A stretch of DNA of 64,000 nt from Acridotheres tristis (lineage: Eukaryota; Chordata; Aves; Passeriformes; Sturnidae), in the NCBI GenBank assembly GCA_037013685.1, contig CM072886.1, positions 61,124,933-61,188,932 of the forward strand. The letters run 5' to 3'. The notes beneath the pieces were generated by a model. The model worked only from the letters and a program-made list of their open reading frames with translations. It was not told the DNA's origin and did not search any database. Positions 1-35,539 of this stretch are shown piece by piece; position 1 is the stretch's first letter, and each line of letters begins with the position of its first letter. A program made the translations under genes and the position numbers.

Positions 1-21942
<21,942 letters not shown>

Positions 21943-22380
21943 CCCGGCTCCGGCCTCCTCCTGCTCCTCCGCCGCCACCTCCCGCGGCGGTCGCGACTGT
22001 CACCGGACGGGCCCGGGGGCGGAGCGACGGGCAGGCCCGGGGCCGTGCGGAGCGCGGGTCACCCCCACAACCGGAGCGTCTCGGAAGAAGACGGGGGGCG
22101 GGGTGGGGGAGGGTTGACGATGACGGCGGCCGGTGGAGGTGCCCGATGGGAGCGAGGGGCGTCGCGGGGCGCGGCGGGGCCGGGAGCGAGGCGGGCAGAG
22201 CGGCGGCGGCGGCGGCGCCGGGCGGAAGCGGGACGCGGGCGGGGAGCGGGCGCCGCGGCGGCAGGGCTGGCTCGGCCCCCGGCCCCTCCTCCGGTCGGGG
22301 GCGCGCCTGGCGCGCACACGCTCCGTCCGGCCCCCGGCGCGCCCCCGCCGCCGAGCGCCCCCGCGTCAGCTGAGCCCGCG

Positions 22381-22431
22381 GCCCCGCCCCGCCTCCTCCC
22401 CGCGCTCGCGGCGGGGCGGGGTCTCCGCCCC
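22381..22431. promoter_or_regulatory. GC-box (Sp1/KLF-type) cluster
   Basis: Two GC-box runs of opposite orientation lie here: GCCCCGCCCCGCC at 22381-22393 and GCGGGGCGGGG at 22411-22421, the latter followed by a CCGCCCC run. An E-box palindrome TCAGCTGA sits just before them at 22366-22373. The position, about 440-490 bp upstream of the RANBP9 start codon, suits a core or proximal promoter. Assigning specific factors is inference from motif shape. Confidence 0.5.
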
Positions 22432-22730
22432 TCGGCCGGCGCGAGGCGCGGAGTGAGGGGAGCGGGGCGGTGGAGGAGTAATGGGAGGAGATTGAACTGC
22501 GGCACGGAAAAGGTCCCTTGGGTCTGGGGCTGGAGCGATCCCTACGGTCTGAGGCTCTTGTGGGGCTCTCTGGCATGGCCTGGACCTGTCGCGGGCTTTT
22601 CGCCAGGAGGAAGTCTGAGCGGGCCCCCGAGTTCAGTGAGGAAAGGGACTCTGACCCTCAGTGGCTTACTGAAAGGGTGTTGCTCCCGAGCGCCAGCCAA
22701 ATGGTGACTGTCCGCTCGTTATGAAATTAT

Positions 22731-22925
22731 TATAGAATCAGAATATGCCGCTGGAGAGCTTTGTCCAAATGTGTCTTGAGCTCTGTCAGGCTTGGTGCTG
22801 TGACCACTTCCATGAGGAGCCTGTTCCAGTGCCCAACTATGTGAAGAACGTTTTCCTGATCTCTACCTTAAGCCTCCCCTGACACAGCTTCATGCTGTTT
22901 CCTCGAGTCCTGTTGCTGACATTAC
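22731..22925 (-). mobile_element. CR1 LINE fragment
   Basis: In reverse orientation the block carries the CR1 region that reads on the plus strand as GAGGAGCCTGTTCCAGTGCC and then GCTTCATGCTGTTTCCTCG followed by a TCCTGTTGCTGAC run. The tail is reduced to TATAGAATCAGAATATGCC at the left edge. It lies just outside the CpG island, upstream of RANBP9. Confidence 0.85.
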
Positions 22926-22982
22926 AGTCATGAAACTCTAATTAATGACAATTCTCCTCTTGGTGTTGACCTGTGTACAACA

Positions 22983-23030
22983 GACCTGTTGAAAAGTTTC
23001 CTGATATAACCCGGACCTGTTGAAAGGTTT
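22983..23030 (+). repeat. Short tandem duplication, 31-bp period
   Basis: GACCTGTTGAAAAGTTT (22983-22999) recurs as GACCTGTTGAAAGGTTT (23014-23030) with one mismatch, offset by 31 bp. It lies in a 200-bp stretch next to a CR1 copy that is otherwise unassigned. Confidence 0.6.
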
Positions 23031-23282
23031 TCCCCAGGACAAAGTCCAGCTGACCCTCAGAGAGGTAACGGGGAGAAGAAACCCTCGGTGCATTAATGAC
23101 CGATTCAAAAGGATTAACTATCCGGAGTGAGTCCAACGGGGATTGTCCCCTCCTGATGAAATTAAACAGTCATAATGCTGACGCTTTTCCTCTCGGTATC
23201 ACCTGTTCTCATAATAGTTGGCATGACCTACAAGCAGTGCCAGATCCAATTACAGCTCTTGTAAAAGAACGCTAACTATGCA

Positions 23283-23324
23283 CATGCACATACATACATA
23301 CACACATATACATATATATATATA
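23283..23324 (+). repeat. ACAT/CA/TA compound microsatellite
   Basis: The tract changes from CATA units through a short CA run to a (TA)n run, a common composite microsatellite structure. Confidence 0.85.
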
Positions 23325-23854
23325 AAAACACCAGTAACTCCGTGTCATTTCACCCTAATCCACTCCAAGTGATCTATTAACAAGAACCTCAGTTACCCTC
23401 CCTTCAGGGTCTTGACATTGAGTTGGAGAAGAAGGAGAAGGTGGCATTGCAGTGGGCTCTACCGCCGTTGGGGATGGTAGGTGGCGAAAATGGAGAGAGG
23501 CAGGTGTGTGGTGCCTCCTGACAGGCACAACGCGGGTCTGCTGCCCCACACCTTGTGTCCAGCACTACAGCTGGTAAGGGGAAATGCCACTGAAAGCATT
23601 TCCCAGAGAAGGGTAAGCTTGGGAATGCCTCAGCTCGGGAGGACAGGAGGAGCAGTGCAGTGCTTTTGAGGGGTTTTTTTTCCTTCTTTGGTTTGTGTGT
23701 TGCGGGGTGGTTTTCTCTGTGCTTAATGTTGTTGGTTATTCAGTGGTTGCCCGCACTAATATATCCACATGGCAGCAGTGAAAGAGAAATGGTTTACAGA
23801 TTGGCAAGTCTGCCTTGGAAAACATAAGAAAAGGAAAAGAACGTCAGTGGCAAG

Positions 23855-24353
23855 TCTAGAACCTGTGTCCAGTTCTGGGCCCCGCAGTACAAGAAAAACA
23901 AAGAGCTTCCGGAGAGGGTTCAGCAGCAGCCACAAAGATGATGAGGGGTCTGGAGCATCTCAGACGGAGAGAAGCTGAGGGAGGTGGGACTGTTCAGTCT
24001 GGAGAATGGAAGACTGAGAGGACATCTCATTAATGCATATAAATAGTTCAAAGGTGGGTGTCAAGAGCCTGGTGCCAGACTTTTCAGTGATGCCCAGCAA
24101 CAGGATGAGGAGCAGTGGCTATAAATTAAAACAGAAGTTTCACCTGAACACGAGGAAGAAGTTTGCACTCACAGTGGCAGAGCACTGAACAAGCTGTCTA
24201 GGGAAGTTGTGGAGTCTCCCCCTCTGGAGACATACCAAACACATCTGGACATGTTCCTGTGTCACTTGCTCTAGGTCACCCTGCCTTGGCAACAAAATTG
24301 GACTGGATGATCTCTTCGAACCCTAAAATTTCAGTGATTCTGTGATTCTATGA
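23855..24353 (+). mobile_element. CR1 LINE, about 500-bp 3' portion
   Basis: The element begins near GTGTCCAGTTCTGGGCCCC and runs through GGTTCAGCAGCAGCCACAA, a GAGGGGTCTGGAGCATCTC segment, AGCACTGAACAAGCTGTCTA and the tail ACTGGATGATCTCTTCGAA, then TTCAGTGATTCTGTGATTCT. These are successive landmarks of the CR1 ORF2 3' end and 3' UTR. The reading frame is broken, so the copy is dead. It is one of the two longest CR1 copies in the window. Confidence 0.9.
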
Positions 24354-27303
24354 ACCTGAAATGCTGATCACTTCACAAACCTGTTTCCAGCTGCCAACAC
24401 ATTGGAGTACAGGCACAGAAGCAGGAAATAGAGGAGGTTAATTATGCTTCATCTGTGTGAAATGGCATGTGAGGTAATGCAGGTGTGACACTCACAAAGG
24501 CTTGTATGAAGCTAAACACTTCTCACCTATAGTTACCAAAATATCCTGTCACATGTGACTGCTTCGTGATGTCTAATAACATTTATGGCTGGACAAAATG
24601 CAGTTATCTAAAAATACCCTATCAGGAGGAGCTGCAAACTGTACAAGAGTAGAAGTGCCTAGGATGGATGTTGAAACACAAGCTGAATCATGCCTGAGGG
24701 TCAATTACCCTGGCACTGTAGGCTATCTCCCACTATACATAAGTTTGCTTTCTAATATCTAGATGTTGTAAACCGTGAAGCTTAGTTGTTTACATTTTTA
24801 TTAAAAACACAACGTTTGGCTAACTATAGACATTGGGAGATGCATTTGTTATGTTCATAAGTGTAGATGTGTCTTAACTTTTTCGTGATTGTCAGTAAAT
24901 TTTCTGCCATATCTACTTTCTCAGTTGTATCTCACTTCTAGCATTTGTGCCAAAATGCTTCATGTCACCCATTTGAGATTGCCACCATCAGGTAGGTTCC
25001 TGTTTCTTGAACAGTAATACAGGAGCGTGGGTGTTTCTGCAGTTACTTCTTGACGGCCGGGTACTTTGCTACTCCGGTTGCTTTTATCACATCTTTTGCC
25101 ATCTTCCGAGGATAAATAATCCGGTTGTAACAAAGCATTGCTTTTTATAAAAGTCTTTTCTCCAAACTATGCCCCTAGACAAATACATTCACATTGCTTT
25201 TTCTGAGTGAGGATAGACTGCACACTATGCCAGAGGTTTTGTAGAGAATTCTAATAAGTGGTGTTAACTAATATGTTACTTATTCTTCCTGTGTTCTACT
25301 AACTTGTTTTCTGACTTTGGCTTTGTGAGGATTAGAGATAGCACATAGACATTTATATAAATGCCCAGTTTCTACTTTCCAGTTTAGTATAAATGAATGG
25401 GAGCTTGTCAGATTTAGAAGCAGCACTCACATCGCTCCCTAATGTGCGTTGTTTTGCATTTTCAGTATTGAATTTAAATCACCATTACATGGTGCATTCT
25501 GTTTCGTTAGCACTTCCTCATCATCACAGTCCCCTCTTGTCTTGCTTAGCTGAAATAATTATGACAGCTGCAAATGTTGCCATCTCACAATGCAGCCCTC
25601 TTTCTAGATCAGTGGTAAATACAGCAGCAATATGAGACTTGCTGCAGAGCCCCGAAGCTGGCTGGCGTTAACCTTCCGCCATCGCAGAAACTCGCTGTTC
25701 AATTCTGCTCTTTGTTTCTCATCTCCAGTTTTTGAACCATGATTGTACTTTTCCTTTTGCCCAGTGATTATTTAGCTGCTGGAGTCCTCTCTGGCTTAGA
25801 GATTTAATCAAAGGCCTTTTGAAACACTGTAAAACATTGACTAGTCCACTAAAATCTCTTTGTTTTTTAGGAGTGTGTTTTTTCGTTGTTGTTGGGTTTT
25901 TTGTTGTTTTGTTTTTATTTTGACGCTTTCAAAGTTTTTCGGTAGATGGAGATTAGTTAGCTTTGCAGAAAGCAATGCCCCCCTTTTGTTAGGCTTAATT
26001 TCGACATTCAAATGCAAACATTCTCTTCTGTATGCTTGGTTTTCATTTATGTTTACTTTAAGGGTCCATTTCAACCAAAGAAAATGCAATCCAAGCATTC
26101 CAGGCACTGAGGGTGTTTGTTTGGCCTCTTGTTGAGCCTATCAACAGAGAGTAACTGTTGAACATGTGTTTTAAAGTGAGTGCAGGTGATCACTCCCTCA
26201 GTCCAGGAGCCATATCCTCCGGGCAGGTGTGCTTCGTGGGCACCAGCTCGCTGTCAGTGCACCCATCGCTCTCCTTGGGGAATCCAGAGCCAGAGGAGAG
26301 GGGAGAGCAACCCTGACTGACACCCTTCAGGCACCACCAGTAAGAATAAAACTGTCCCGATGGCAAAACACATCTTCTCACAGCAGAGCTTTGTGCATGG
26401 CCTCGATGTTGCAGAGGTTAATTTAGCTCCTGGATCCTGTGCTGGCTGCTCTCTGTGTTTTCATTAAGAGTGAGTAAGTGGGCTATGGCCATCTGTGCCA
26501 GTGATGCCGATAGCATTCTGGCTGTCATCAAGAAATAGAGGCAGGATTCTCCTTGGGAGTCTATTTCTGTATGTGTCCTTTGTCCCCGCCGTAGGACCAA
26601 GCCTCCTAGTTGCACATGAATTTAGTGCTTGTGCTGCGGCTGCCAGCCTGACACATTTCCAGCCAATTCTCCGAAATTTAATATCTCCCGTTTGTAGTGA
26701 TGGTAACTGTTTGCTGTTCTTTGTTTAGTATTCCTCCCAGTTAAGCTTTTCCAGTGCGTAGTTTCTTTGTAACTGTTTTGGAATTAATTTTCCTGCTTCT
26801 AGAAGCTGCTTGGAAATCAGCAGTGTGTTATTTATTATTGTGCTTACTGAGCTGATTTACTGGTCCTAGCAAGAAAAGAAAACCACTAATAAGTAGGCAA
26901 AGATATTTCAACAGTATGAAGGATAGATTTCTTTAAACTACCCTTTTCGCTTTGGATTGTTTTTTAGCCTTGCTGATTTAATTGCTTATGTATAGGATAG
27001 GCTTGATGAACTGACAAATGGAAGACTTGCCAAAATGAATCACATATGAATTATAGGCCATCATCACCTATTAACTTTGTTGAATCAAATGGTAATCCAT
27101 TTGCAATTTACAGTATTACGATATTGCCGCTCATGGCACTTCTACTTCGATTAAGCTGAGCAATCTGCTAATAGAAATAATTTTGCTGTATGACTCAACT
27201 ATGTCTGTGCTATGGTAGAGCAAAAGTGATTAGAAATCTCACTTGTTTGCCAATGCTTCAGTTGTGGTATTTATATATCTATACAATATTTAGGGAGAGA
27301 TAC

Positions 27304-27324
27304 AGATAGATAGATATCTATATT
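27304..27324 (+). repeat. GATA microsatellite
   Basis: A short run of AGATAGATAGATA followed by a TCTATAT segment, so it is partly self-complementary. Confidence 0.75.
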
Positions 27325-29105
27325 TCTTTAGTTTTGGTACTTGAATATCAGTATGTATACACAGCAGGATCAGGCATGTTCTCTTTTTCCTGTTCTTTCC
27401 TTTCTGGTCTATACATGAGCACTGTGATCTAGAGGCACACCAAGTTTTATAGAAGTATGATTCACTCTTTATTAAAAATCTCACGGAATTTAATCTCTGC
27501 ATTTCAATTTTTATTTTATTATTTCTTTGTATTTTGTTAATGAGTTTAGAGAGTTTATTCATAGCTAAATTCATGCTTTTCTTCTAAAGTAACTATTCAC
27601 ACATCTTTACCATATCTTCTTTCCACGCTGAAGAACAATAATTTTGGATCATTTTCTGGTGCACAGAGTTGTAGGGTTTTTACTTAATATTAAAAGTCTG
27701 TTTAAGGAGAACTGAAAATCTGTTCACTGGAATGGATCATAAATAGAAAATTTTATAGTCTCTGCTGCCTGGGTTACTGTACAAGCATCATATTCTAACT
27801 AAAATGTCAAAATGTGGACAAAAATAAAATGCCCTCCAAGCTGAATAGAATGTTTTTTAGTCACAACACATGTTTATGTGGGGGCAGGATAGAAAATATG
27901 ATGAGACACATTGGCTTATTCCCTTTGTGAAAACAGATATCAAACCATAGCACTATTAGAGAAGTGATTCTCAGCTATCAGGACAAGATCCGTTTCTGAG
28001 TCATCATGAATTTCTGCCGAGGGTGGAAGCGAGTTGGCATGATTTAAATGTTGAAATATAAGGAAAAATATTGAAGGGTGACTAAAAAAAAACCCCACAG
28101 TGGCCAGAATTTCTATGGGAAAAGAGTTTGTTTGGCCAGATCAGCTTGGACTAAAAAATCCTGTTGTGGTGTGTAACCAAGTGAAGTGAGGCTGAAGGAC
28201 AGGAGGAGATGAAATGAAAGAAGAGCTCACCACACAGCCTTCTTGGACTAATGGATGGAAACACTCTGTGCTCCCTTTTGTCTTACCCTGGCTGGGCACA
28301 TCAGCAGCCTGACTCCTGTGTGCGGCTGGAGGAATTCCAGCGCCCTTTTAGCCAACGGGGAGGAGGGGACAGGTGGATCACAAAACTGCCGAGTTTGGAA
28401 ACTGCTGTGTCACCAGGCACCATAAGACACTCTCTCTATCGTGTTTAGGATGGAAATTTAAGAGTTACGCACTTTTGGTAAACAATTTAAAGTTCCACTG
28501 GCAAACCAGGCAGTGTTTTGTTTGCAGCCTGAGCATTGGTAGGGTGCCCATTACCATAGATGAGCAAGCTCAAAGACTGCAGGCTTTCAGAAACACATGG
28601 GATGTGTCAAGCTGACCCACTTCTTGAAAGCCAGGCTAGGCTTTTGTGAAATGTCCTGTACTTGTTAGATGTTAGGATGTCAAGAATGTTTAAGTCTCCG
28701 CTGATGCAATAATTATTGTTATGGTGTTTATAGAGGTGGGAGGGCCCTAAGGGAAAGGAGGCCAAAAAGAAGAATCAGGAAGTGAGATGAGTAAGGCTCC
28801 AGGAATTGCACACAGATAGAGTTTTGTCTTGCTTTTCTCTTTAGCTCACTTGGCTCTTCAGTAAAAGAGATGCTTACATGTGAGAAACTATTTTTTTCCT
28901 CTCTGCATCTGTCACACATACAAATTTAAATGCCCCACATGTTAATTTAGTGGCAAAAGTAGATTTTAAATGGACTTTAGTGATGTGAAATTGTCAGGTG
29001 TAAACACAGTGTTCTAATAATCTTCGGCTATTGTAGCTGCTCCCACTCCTACCAATCTGTAGTTTTTCTCTTTCACATCTGTTCCAGGGAAACAAGTTAG
29101 CATTG

Positions 29106-29149
29106 AATCCTGAATATCTGCTGAAATCTAAAATCCTGAATATCTGCTG
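29106..29149 (+). repeat. Perfect 18-bp direct duplication, 26-bp period
   Basis: AATCCTGAATATCTGCTG occurs at 29106-29123 and again without mismatch at 29132-29149. This is a small local tandem duplication. Confidence 0.9.
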
Positions 29150-29512
29150 CCCTTTTTAGATTGTAGCATTTTATTGTACATGACCAATCACTATGTTGTA
29201 ATTTATGGAATATGTTAAATATACAAGAAGCCTGTAGGATGTACAGACAGTTGCCTCCTTTTATTTCAGAAGTATAAAATCATGTGTCTACAAAGCACAT
29301 TGTCTGACAAAATGCAAAGTATTTTTCTGACTTTGTTCAGTCATAGTAACCTTGGAGAATACTTGCATGACAGAGCAATTAAAATAATTCAAACAAGGTC
29401 ATGATTTTGCAGGTGATTGTTTTTAAGATTAACTTGCCATTATGTATGCTGTCATGATTGCAGTGTATATGCTCAGAAGCTTGGAGGAAGAGTAGCTTCC
29501 TGTTCCAGCACA

Positions 29513-29530
29513 TATTATTATTATTATTAT
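29513..29530 (+). repeat. ATT trinucleotide microsatellite
   Basis: A short uninterrupted run of about six ATT units, followed by ATGATGATC. Confidence 0.85.
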
Positions 29531-30879
29531 GATGATCAGCAATTATTGTTGTTTGCCAAGCCAGACCTATGCTAACCTCTGTCATCAACAATATTGTTTA
29601 ATCAGCTTGAAAATGACTAAGTCTTATCTACTTGACAGCTTCTTTTATCTTACCTTATGAACTTATCTGCGTGAGGATATTATAGAATATAATATAAAAA
29701 TCTTCAGTATATAAAAACCACAGTATCATCACTGATTTGTCATAGCTGCATGGCACTGCCCCCCTTTGAAGTGTCTCAATAATAATTCCTTTCTAGGAAT
29801 CATAATGTTGGGAAAATCTGAGGGATGATCTGACCTCCCCTCCATGGCTGGACCTGCTACGCTATGAGCATTCCTGACAGGTGCTTGCTTAAACTCTTTA
29901 TTAAACTTCCTCTGACTGAGACACTGAGAGATTTCTGCTTGACTAGCAGCAATGCCAGGGAATGCTTGAGTGGTTTGAAAATACGTATTTAATTTGGATA
30001 GTCTGAAAATTAAATAGAATACAAGCACTTCTGTTGCTTTAAAATTTTTTTAACTGGTTTTTTTTTGAAAAATAGAATTTAAGTTTTGATCCAGATTTAC
30101 ATTGCCACAGTGAATGTTCAAAACTCATGAGTCAATGCCCACCCACAAATGAAGTTGGCTTAAAAGCCCATTTTCTTAAAAATAAGACATTTAGAGAAGA
30201 TAGGTAGGTGGTTGGTTATTTGCCATCTGTTTTATGAGTTTTTAGGAGACTTTATTTTCATATGTACAAGCTTTGTGGTACAGAAAAATTAAAAATTTGC
30301 TTTAAAAATATAAAAGGTAGGATTTTACTGCAGTTTCTTGACTTTGACCCCAGAACAAAAAAAAAATGTTGAAGGATTTGCAATGAAATAATAAAAATCA
30401 GCAACCCTTAATTTGACCTGACAGTGTTCTCAGTATTACAGCTTTGTGGAGAAACAAACAGTGATCTGTATATATAGGTCCCCTCATATTTCATATATTT
30501 GGTATATTTTGAGAAAGGCTGAGGAACAGTGTGGAGTGTGAATCCTTTTAATTTCAAAAAGATTTCTATTGTATATTGCTAACTGCAGTCTCACTTTTCT
30601 TTTTCTTAAGGTAATTAATGCATAATAATGCTTGCTATTAGGCAAATACTGTCTGTACTCCCGAGTCTTAATAAGTTAAGCCTTGTGGTAGAGAAGAATT
30701 TATTTTAAAACATAAAGTTTTCAGTAAATATCAATTCAGTGTTGTCATGGATTTGTCACATTTGGCTTCTTCTTGTTAATTAAAGGAACTTTTTGATCAA
30801 CAAGTGGTTTACTTAATTTTAATGATTTGTTCTAGGATAAACTTGCTTGTTAGAGCAAGTTATTATTTCTTATTTCTTA

Positions 30880-30907
30880 TAGTGAATATATTGTAGTGAA
30901 TATATTG
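30880..30907 (+). repeat. Perfect 14-bp tandem duplication
   Basis: TAGTGAATATATTG is present twice in direct tandem (30880-30893 and 30894-30907). An 8-bp inverted repeat, AACTTGCT and AGCAAGTT around a 6-nt spacer, lies just upstream at 30840-30861. Confidence 0.9.
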
Positions 30908-33900
30908 TGCCCTTGTGTTAGAGAGTCCCTGTTTCTTCTAGTGACTATGTTACCTTGTTGATGTGCCAGGCAACTTTGAGTAAACTCTGTGAATGCAAAG
31001 ACCTCGTTTTGTGTAGTGCCTTGCACTCAGCTGCTGGGCTTAGTGAGAGCACAGTTGTAGCAACTCGAGAATTTCCTGGAGTGCTGCATTAAATTCATAT
31101 GACCTGTAGCGTTCATCCCCTGCTCTGAACTCACCCTTCCAAAGATGCAATCTGTAGGAGGCCCAAAGCTGTGGAGAAGGTCAGCCCCTCCAACTTCAGG
31201 AAGTTCAGCAGGAAGTTGTATTGGAGAACCAGCTCATGAGTGAGAGCAAGGCAAATCCTATATTCAAATCATATCCTTGGGTTAATTAAGTTTGATTTTT
31301 CTTGTTTGCAACAACCTTAGGGCCCATGCTAAAATGAAGAACCCGAAAATACATTTTCAAAAGTTGTTGCCATACTGCAGAAAGGTAAAAACTGGTGCAT
31401 GAAGAGACGTGTTTCAGTTTCTGATTGCAATAAGGTTTATGGGCCACCCAGGCTTCTCAGCCAGCAAGTGACACACTGCGGGAGTACACCAGGAACCATC
31501 AAGCACTACAGTTTCTCTCTGTGCAAGCCTTGCACCGGTCATGGATCAGCTGATGGTGAAATTTACTAGGAGCAAATGTAGTTCTCCCAGTATGAGTGCT
31601 CTGTGTCAGTACCAGAAGCATGACTCACTTCACTGACCAGTACATTGAGCTTCTCACCTAACTTCTCACCTCAGCTGTGTCAGCATTTAATGGAGAAAGA
31701 AAGGTGCCTGGAGACATCCCTCCCATTCCAGCACATTTGACAAAACCACATGAACCAGTTCCAGCTTAATCAAGCCTTCTGTGATCTTAAAAAAGTTTTA
31801 TGTGATCATACAAATTAAGACTTCCAGAATGCAAGTGCATTCAGAAAGAATTAAAGCTCTAAAGCTTCATCCAAATTATCATGTTTCTAATTATTATGGA
31901 TACTTGACTTCGAAACCTTTGTAATGGCTTACAATATTTTTACAGGCATGACATATTTACATTAAACTCATGGTATGGTAAATTTTAATCTATGCCCTTT
32001 TAAATAGTATAATTTTGGGGGGAGAAGGGGATGTATTTGCTCTTAGTGAAGTCTTGTAGTACATATTTGGCTTCTAGAGACAGCATATTATTTAAACCAT
32101 GCTTTTACTCTCCAAATCCTCTGCCTACAGCATGAATCCTTTATTTGATGCAATTGAGCACAAGAGTCTTTACCTGGCCCCTGTGGGTTCCATAGGAGCC
32201 TTTTTGGTGCTACCCAGCACTCTGATCACCACAAAGCCAAGCTGTGCCCTAGCCCAGCCTGGCACACAGGTGGCCCAGCACAGTGAGCTGCAGTGGTGTG
32301 GGCAAGCTCGCTGTCCCTCCACTCTGCCCGAGCTTTGTGTCTGAGCAAGGAGAGCAAGAGGTAGCACTGGCAAAAATGCTGAAGAGGTGGGGACAAAAGC
32401 TGCTGAAGATGCAATGCAGCTGAAGTGAGATGTGACTCAGTGGCATGTCATCCTTGGCTCATAGAAAGAGGTGAGACAAAGCTTGGGCAAGAGGAAATAT
32501 ACTTGGAAAATTAAACACTTTAAAGAAAAATAGCTTCTTTTTCTTCTCTCTTCCTGATGTCTCAATTTTCACTGCTTATCCAGGAATTTCTGTATGGATT
32601 ATGAGACATTGATGCTGGCCCTATTTCTGGTGACTGCCCCTCATCAATAGAGTAGGATTTGACCTTTTGCAGACTTGCTGCTTCTTTGCAGCATTTTCTC
32701 TCTGCCCTTCAAACCTCAGTCTGTTTTCTGCATTGAATTTTCCTGCTGTGTATCTTTTAGGCTCTTTTTATGCAGAAGGAAAAGTTCCTTGTGGGCAGAG
32801 ATGCTTATTTGTCTGTTATAATTTATCCTCTGTATGGGAATCATGAAGTTATATAAAGCAGCAATACTATTAATAGCAGAAAAGGAAGCAACTTCTCTTT
32901 CAAACTTGTATTAAAAGTTCTCTGTCAACTTAAATGGAAGCACAGTCCATAAAGTGGCACAGTCTTGTGTACAGGAATGTTGAATCACAGTGAAAAATGC
33001 AGGAAAAGGAAGTATTATAACCATTTCTACTCACAGAGAATATAAATGCAGCCACACAAATCTTTTAAATGTTCCTTGGTCAGGTATGTGCTTACAGCTC
33101 ATATTCTGTATTGGCTCAGGCGGGATTAATGTGAACTGGAAAATAAACCCAGCAAACATTGTTGGAGCAACAGGGCAGGAAAAGTTTAGGGCACCCCCCT
33201 GCTGTAGCAAGAAACTGACCACTCCTTGTTAATGAACTGCCAGTGACAAACGTGTGTGAAAGCAGCAGTGAAAAATTGGGCAGGAGAAGTGCCAAGTGAT
33301 GGTTATCTGAGCTTGTGCATTCTGGCTCTGGAAACAGAGGGTTCTCTGCATTTCCAAAGAAATGAATGCTAATAATTACATATCCAGCAATATCTTTTAA
33401 AGGGGTACCATGAAGATGGGCATCAACACTACTTGAAAGATAACTCTGCTTCCTTTTAGTATGGGTCCTAAAATAAGGGGAAAGTGGGAGGAGGAGTAAG
33501 GGCTTTGTACCACTAGAATTAGCCATGTATTGTATCAAAATCTTATACTTTCTGAGCCTGTATAAGAATGAACTTTAATTTTTAACTGAGAAGAAAGGAC
33601 TGTAAAAGTCCAGTGCTTAGTACAGAAATTTAAAAGCATGGTAAGAAGGAGCCAGGTGTCTACTACTGTATTGAAGTTAAAGACATTGTTGAATTAACAC
33701 AGCCAGAATTGCTATTCTATTTATTTACTTATCATTAAGTGATAGAACATTCTCTTCCACATCCTGAAGGTCATTACCACAGAATATTTATTTTGGCTCC
33801 GTAGTGATGTCAAACATCCAGTACTGTGCCTTTTACAAACACATACATGAAAGAAATTCACTAAACATTCTCCTTCAGTGCTGCCAAGAACAAAACGAAG

Positions 33901-35539
33901 TTGTAACCAGGCTGCATATGGTTTGACTGTGGTAAAATGTCTGTGTCCTGCATACACTGCAGGTGTTGCTCTACTGGAAGAAATATCCCAAGTAGATTTC
34001 AGGGGTTGAATAACATCCTCCTGGAGGAACTTGAGTGCCTGGTAGAAGAGATGTCCTCAGCTAACTCCAGTTTGATTCCTCTCTTTCATATCCTGTGTCT
34101 TAGAGGAGAGCTACATTCATTGTTGTGGTGCACTGTTCTGATCCACTAACATGTTTTCCTCCCACAATTATGAGGTAGTAAGGAGGACAATTTAACCAAC
34201 AGTACTTTAGTTACAAAAATCAACAGATGTATGACTTGACTTTGGCACTGCAAGATGATACACTTAAAATAAACATCGAAATAATACTGCAGAGATTTGC
34301 CTTTGTTTACTAGGGCGCAGATGATGGACAAATCATCCACTCTTAATACTGCAAAAATCCCTGACCAGCAGCTCCAAAACAATAGTCCTAGTCCCTGAGC
34401 ATCCAGTCTCACTTGTATTCGTAGGATTTTGAACTCCCTTGGATTCTCATTGGTAAATCAAGCTTCACATTGGTGCGTAGTGTATCAGGTTTCAAAGCCT
34501 GGGCCCTGTCTCCAAGCAGGAATGGAGAGCTTTGCTATGAAGGGGCACGTAGTGTTTTAACTATGCAGTGTGTAAATGAGGACATAAACATGAGATTACA
34601 AAGAAAAGGAAAGTCAGGGGTAATCCAACTAATATCCCCCATTGGGATGACTTTTTTGATACATAGTTGAACTCCAAAAGTGAACTTTATATATGCTGAT
34701 TACTGTACAAGACAATTACAGGATCATGACTGTGTGTGTTATAAAGAACCTTTCCAGTAGCTGATGTCTGTAATAAAATGTATTTAGTACCAATTTACTT
34801 TTTTTTAAGAGAAGATTATGCAGAAGAGTGAAAGAGGAAATATCTTTTAAAATTAACTGATGCATATCCAGCCAAATTACTTGGCTGTTTCACTTGCATC
34901 TCTTTAGAGACTCCTCAAACTGAGGATTTGAAAGTTGCTGGAAGACAAATTTAATCTGGTTGTTGGACACTTTTTTGAAGAGGCAGAGACACTACAGGAA
35001 ACTTTCCTAATTTGACAGACCTGTGTGGAGTTAAGTGAACTCTCAGGCTGGACTGGAAAGTAAGTGTCACAGTGAGGCTTTTAAATTCTTCCCTGCCATG
35101 TGCTGGGGCTGCTGCTGCAATTCAAGCAGCATCCCTTTCTAGTTCGGTCAGAGGTGCACATGGTTCCAGGTAGAATAAATGTTATATTGGTTCCTGCAGA
35201 GGCTACCTTAAAAAAAAATTCAAAACAATGAGCAAAGTCTGCACTGATTGTGCATGTTCCAAATAGGTCACAAACATCTAATTTAAAAGCTTGTCTCTAT
35301 TACTGTTGTGCATTTTTAAAAACAGGCTGAGGAACAGAAACGTTCAGTGATCGTCTGTTTCTGCCAGTTCTCTCGTAAGTTTATAAGCACTTTGACAGGT
35401 GCTCTTCAAGTTTTAATCTGCTAAACACAAAACAAAACAAAACAAAGGAAAATTATGTTCGTAAGTCTGCTACATCGGTGAAATCATTGCTGTAAACAGG
35501 GACTGTAAACCGTACAGTACTTCATCTGTAGAACTCCAT

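Noticed and set aside
21943..21978. Upstream extension of RANBP9 by 12 residues
   Set aside because: The extension starts at GTG, not ATG. The family start MSGQ at 21942 is the first in-frame ATG after an in-frame TGA.
33116..33538. 140-codon minus-strand frame
   Set aside because: There is no recognisable domain and no exon-like borders. The length is compatible with chance over 64 kb in six frames.
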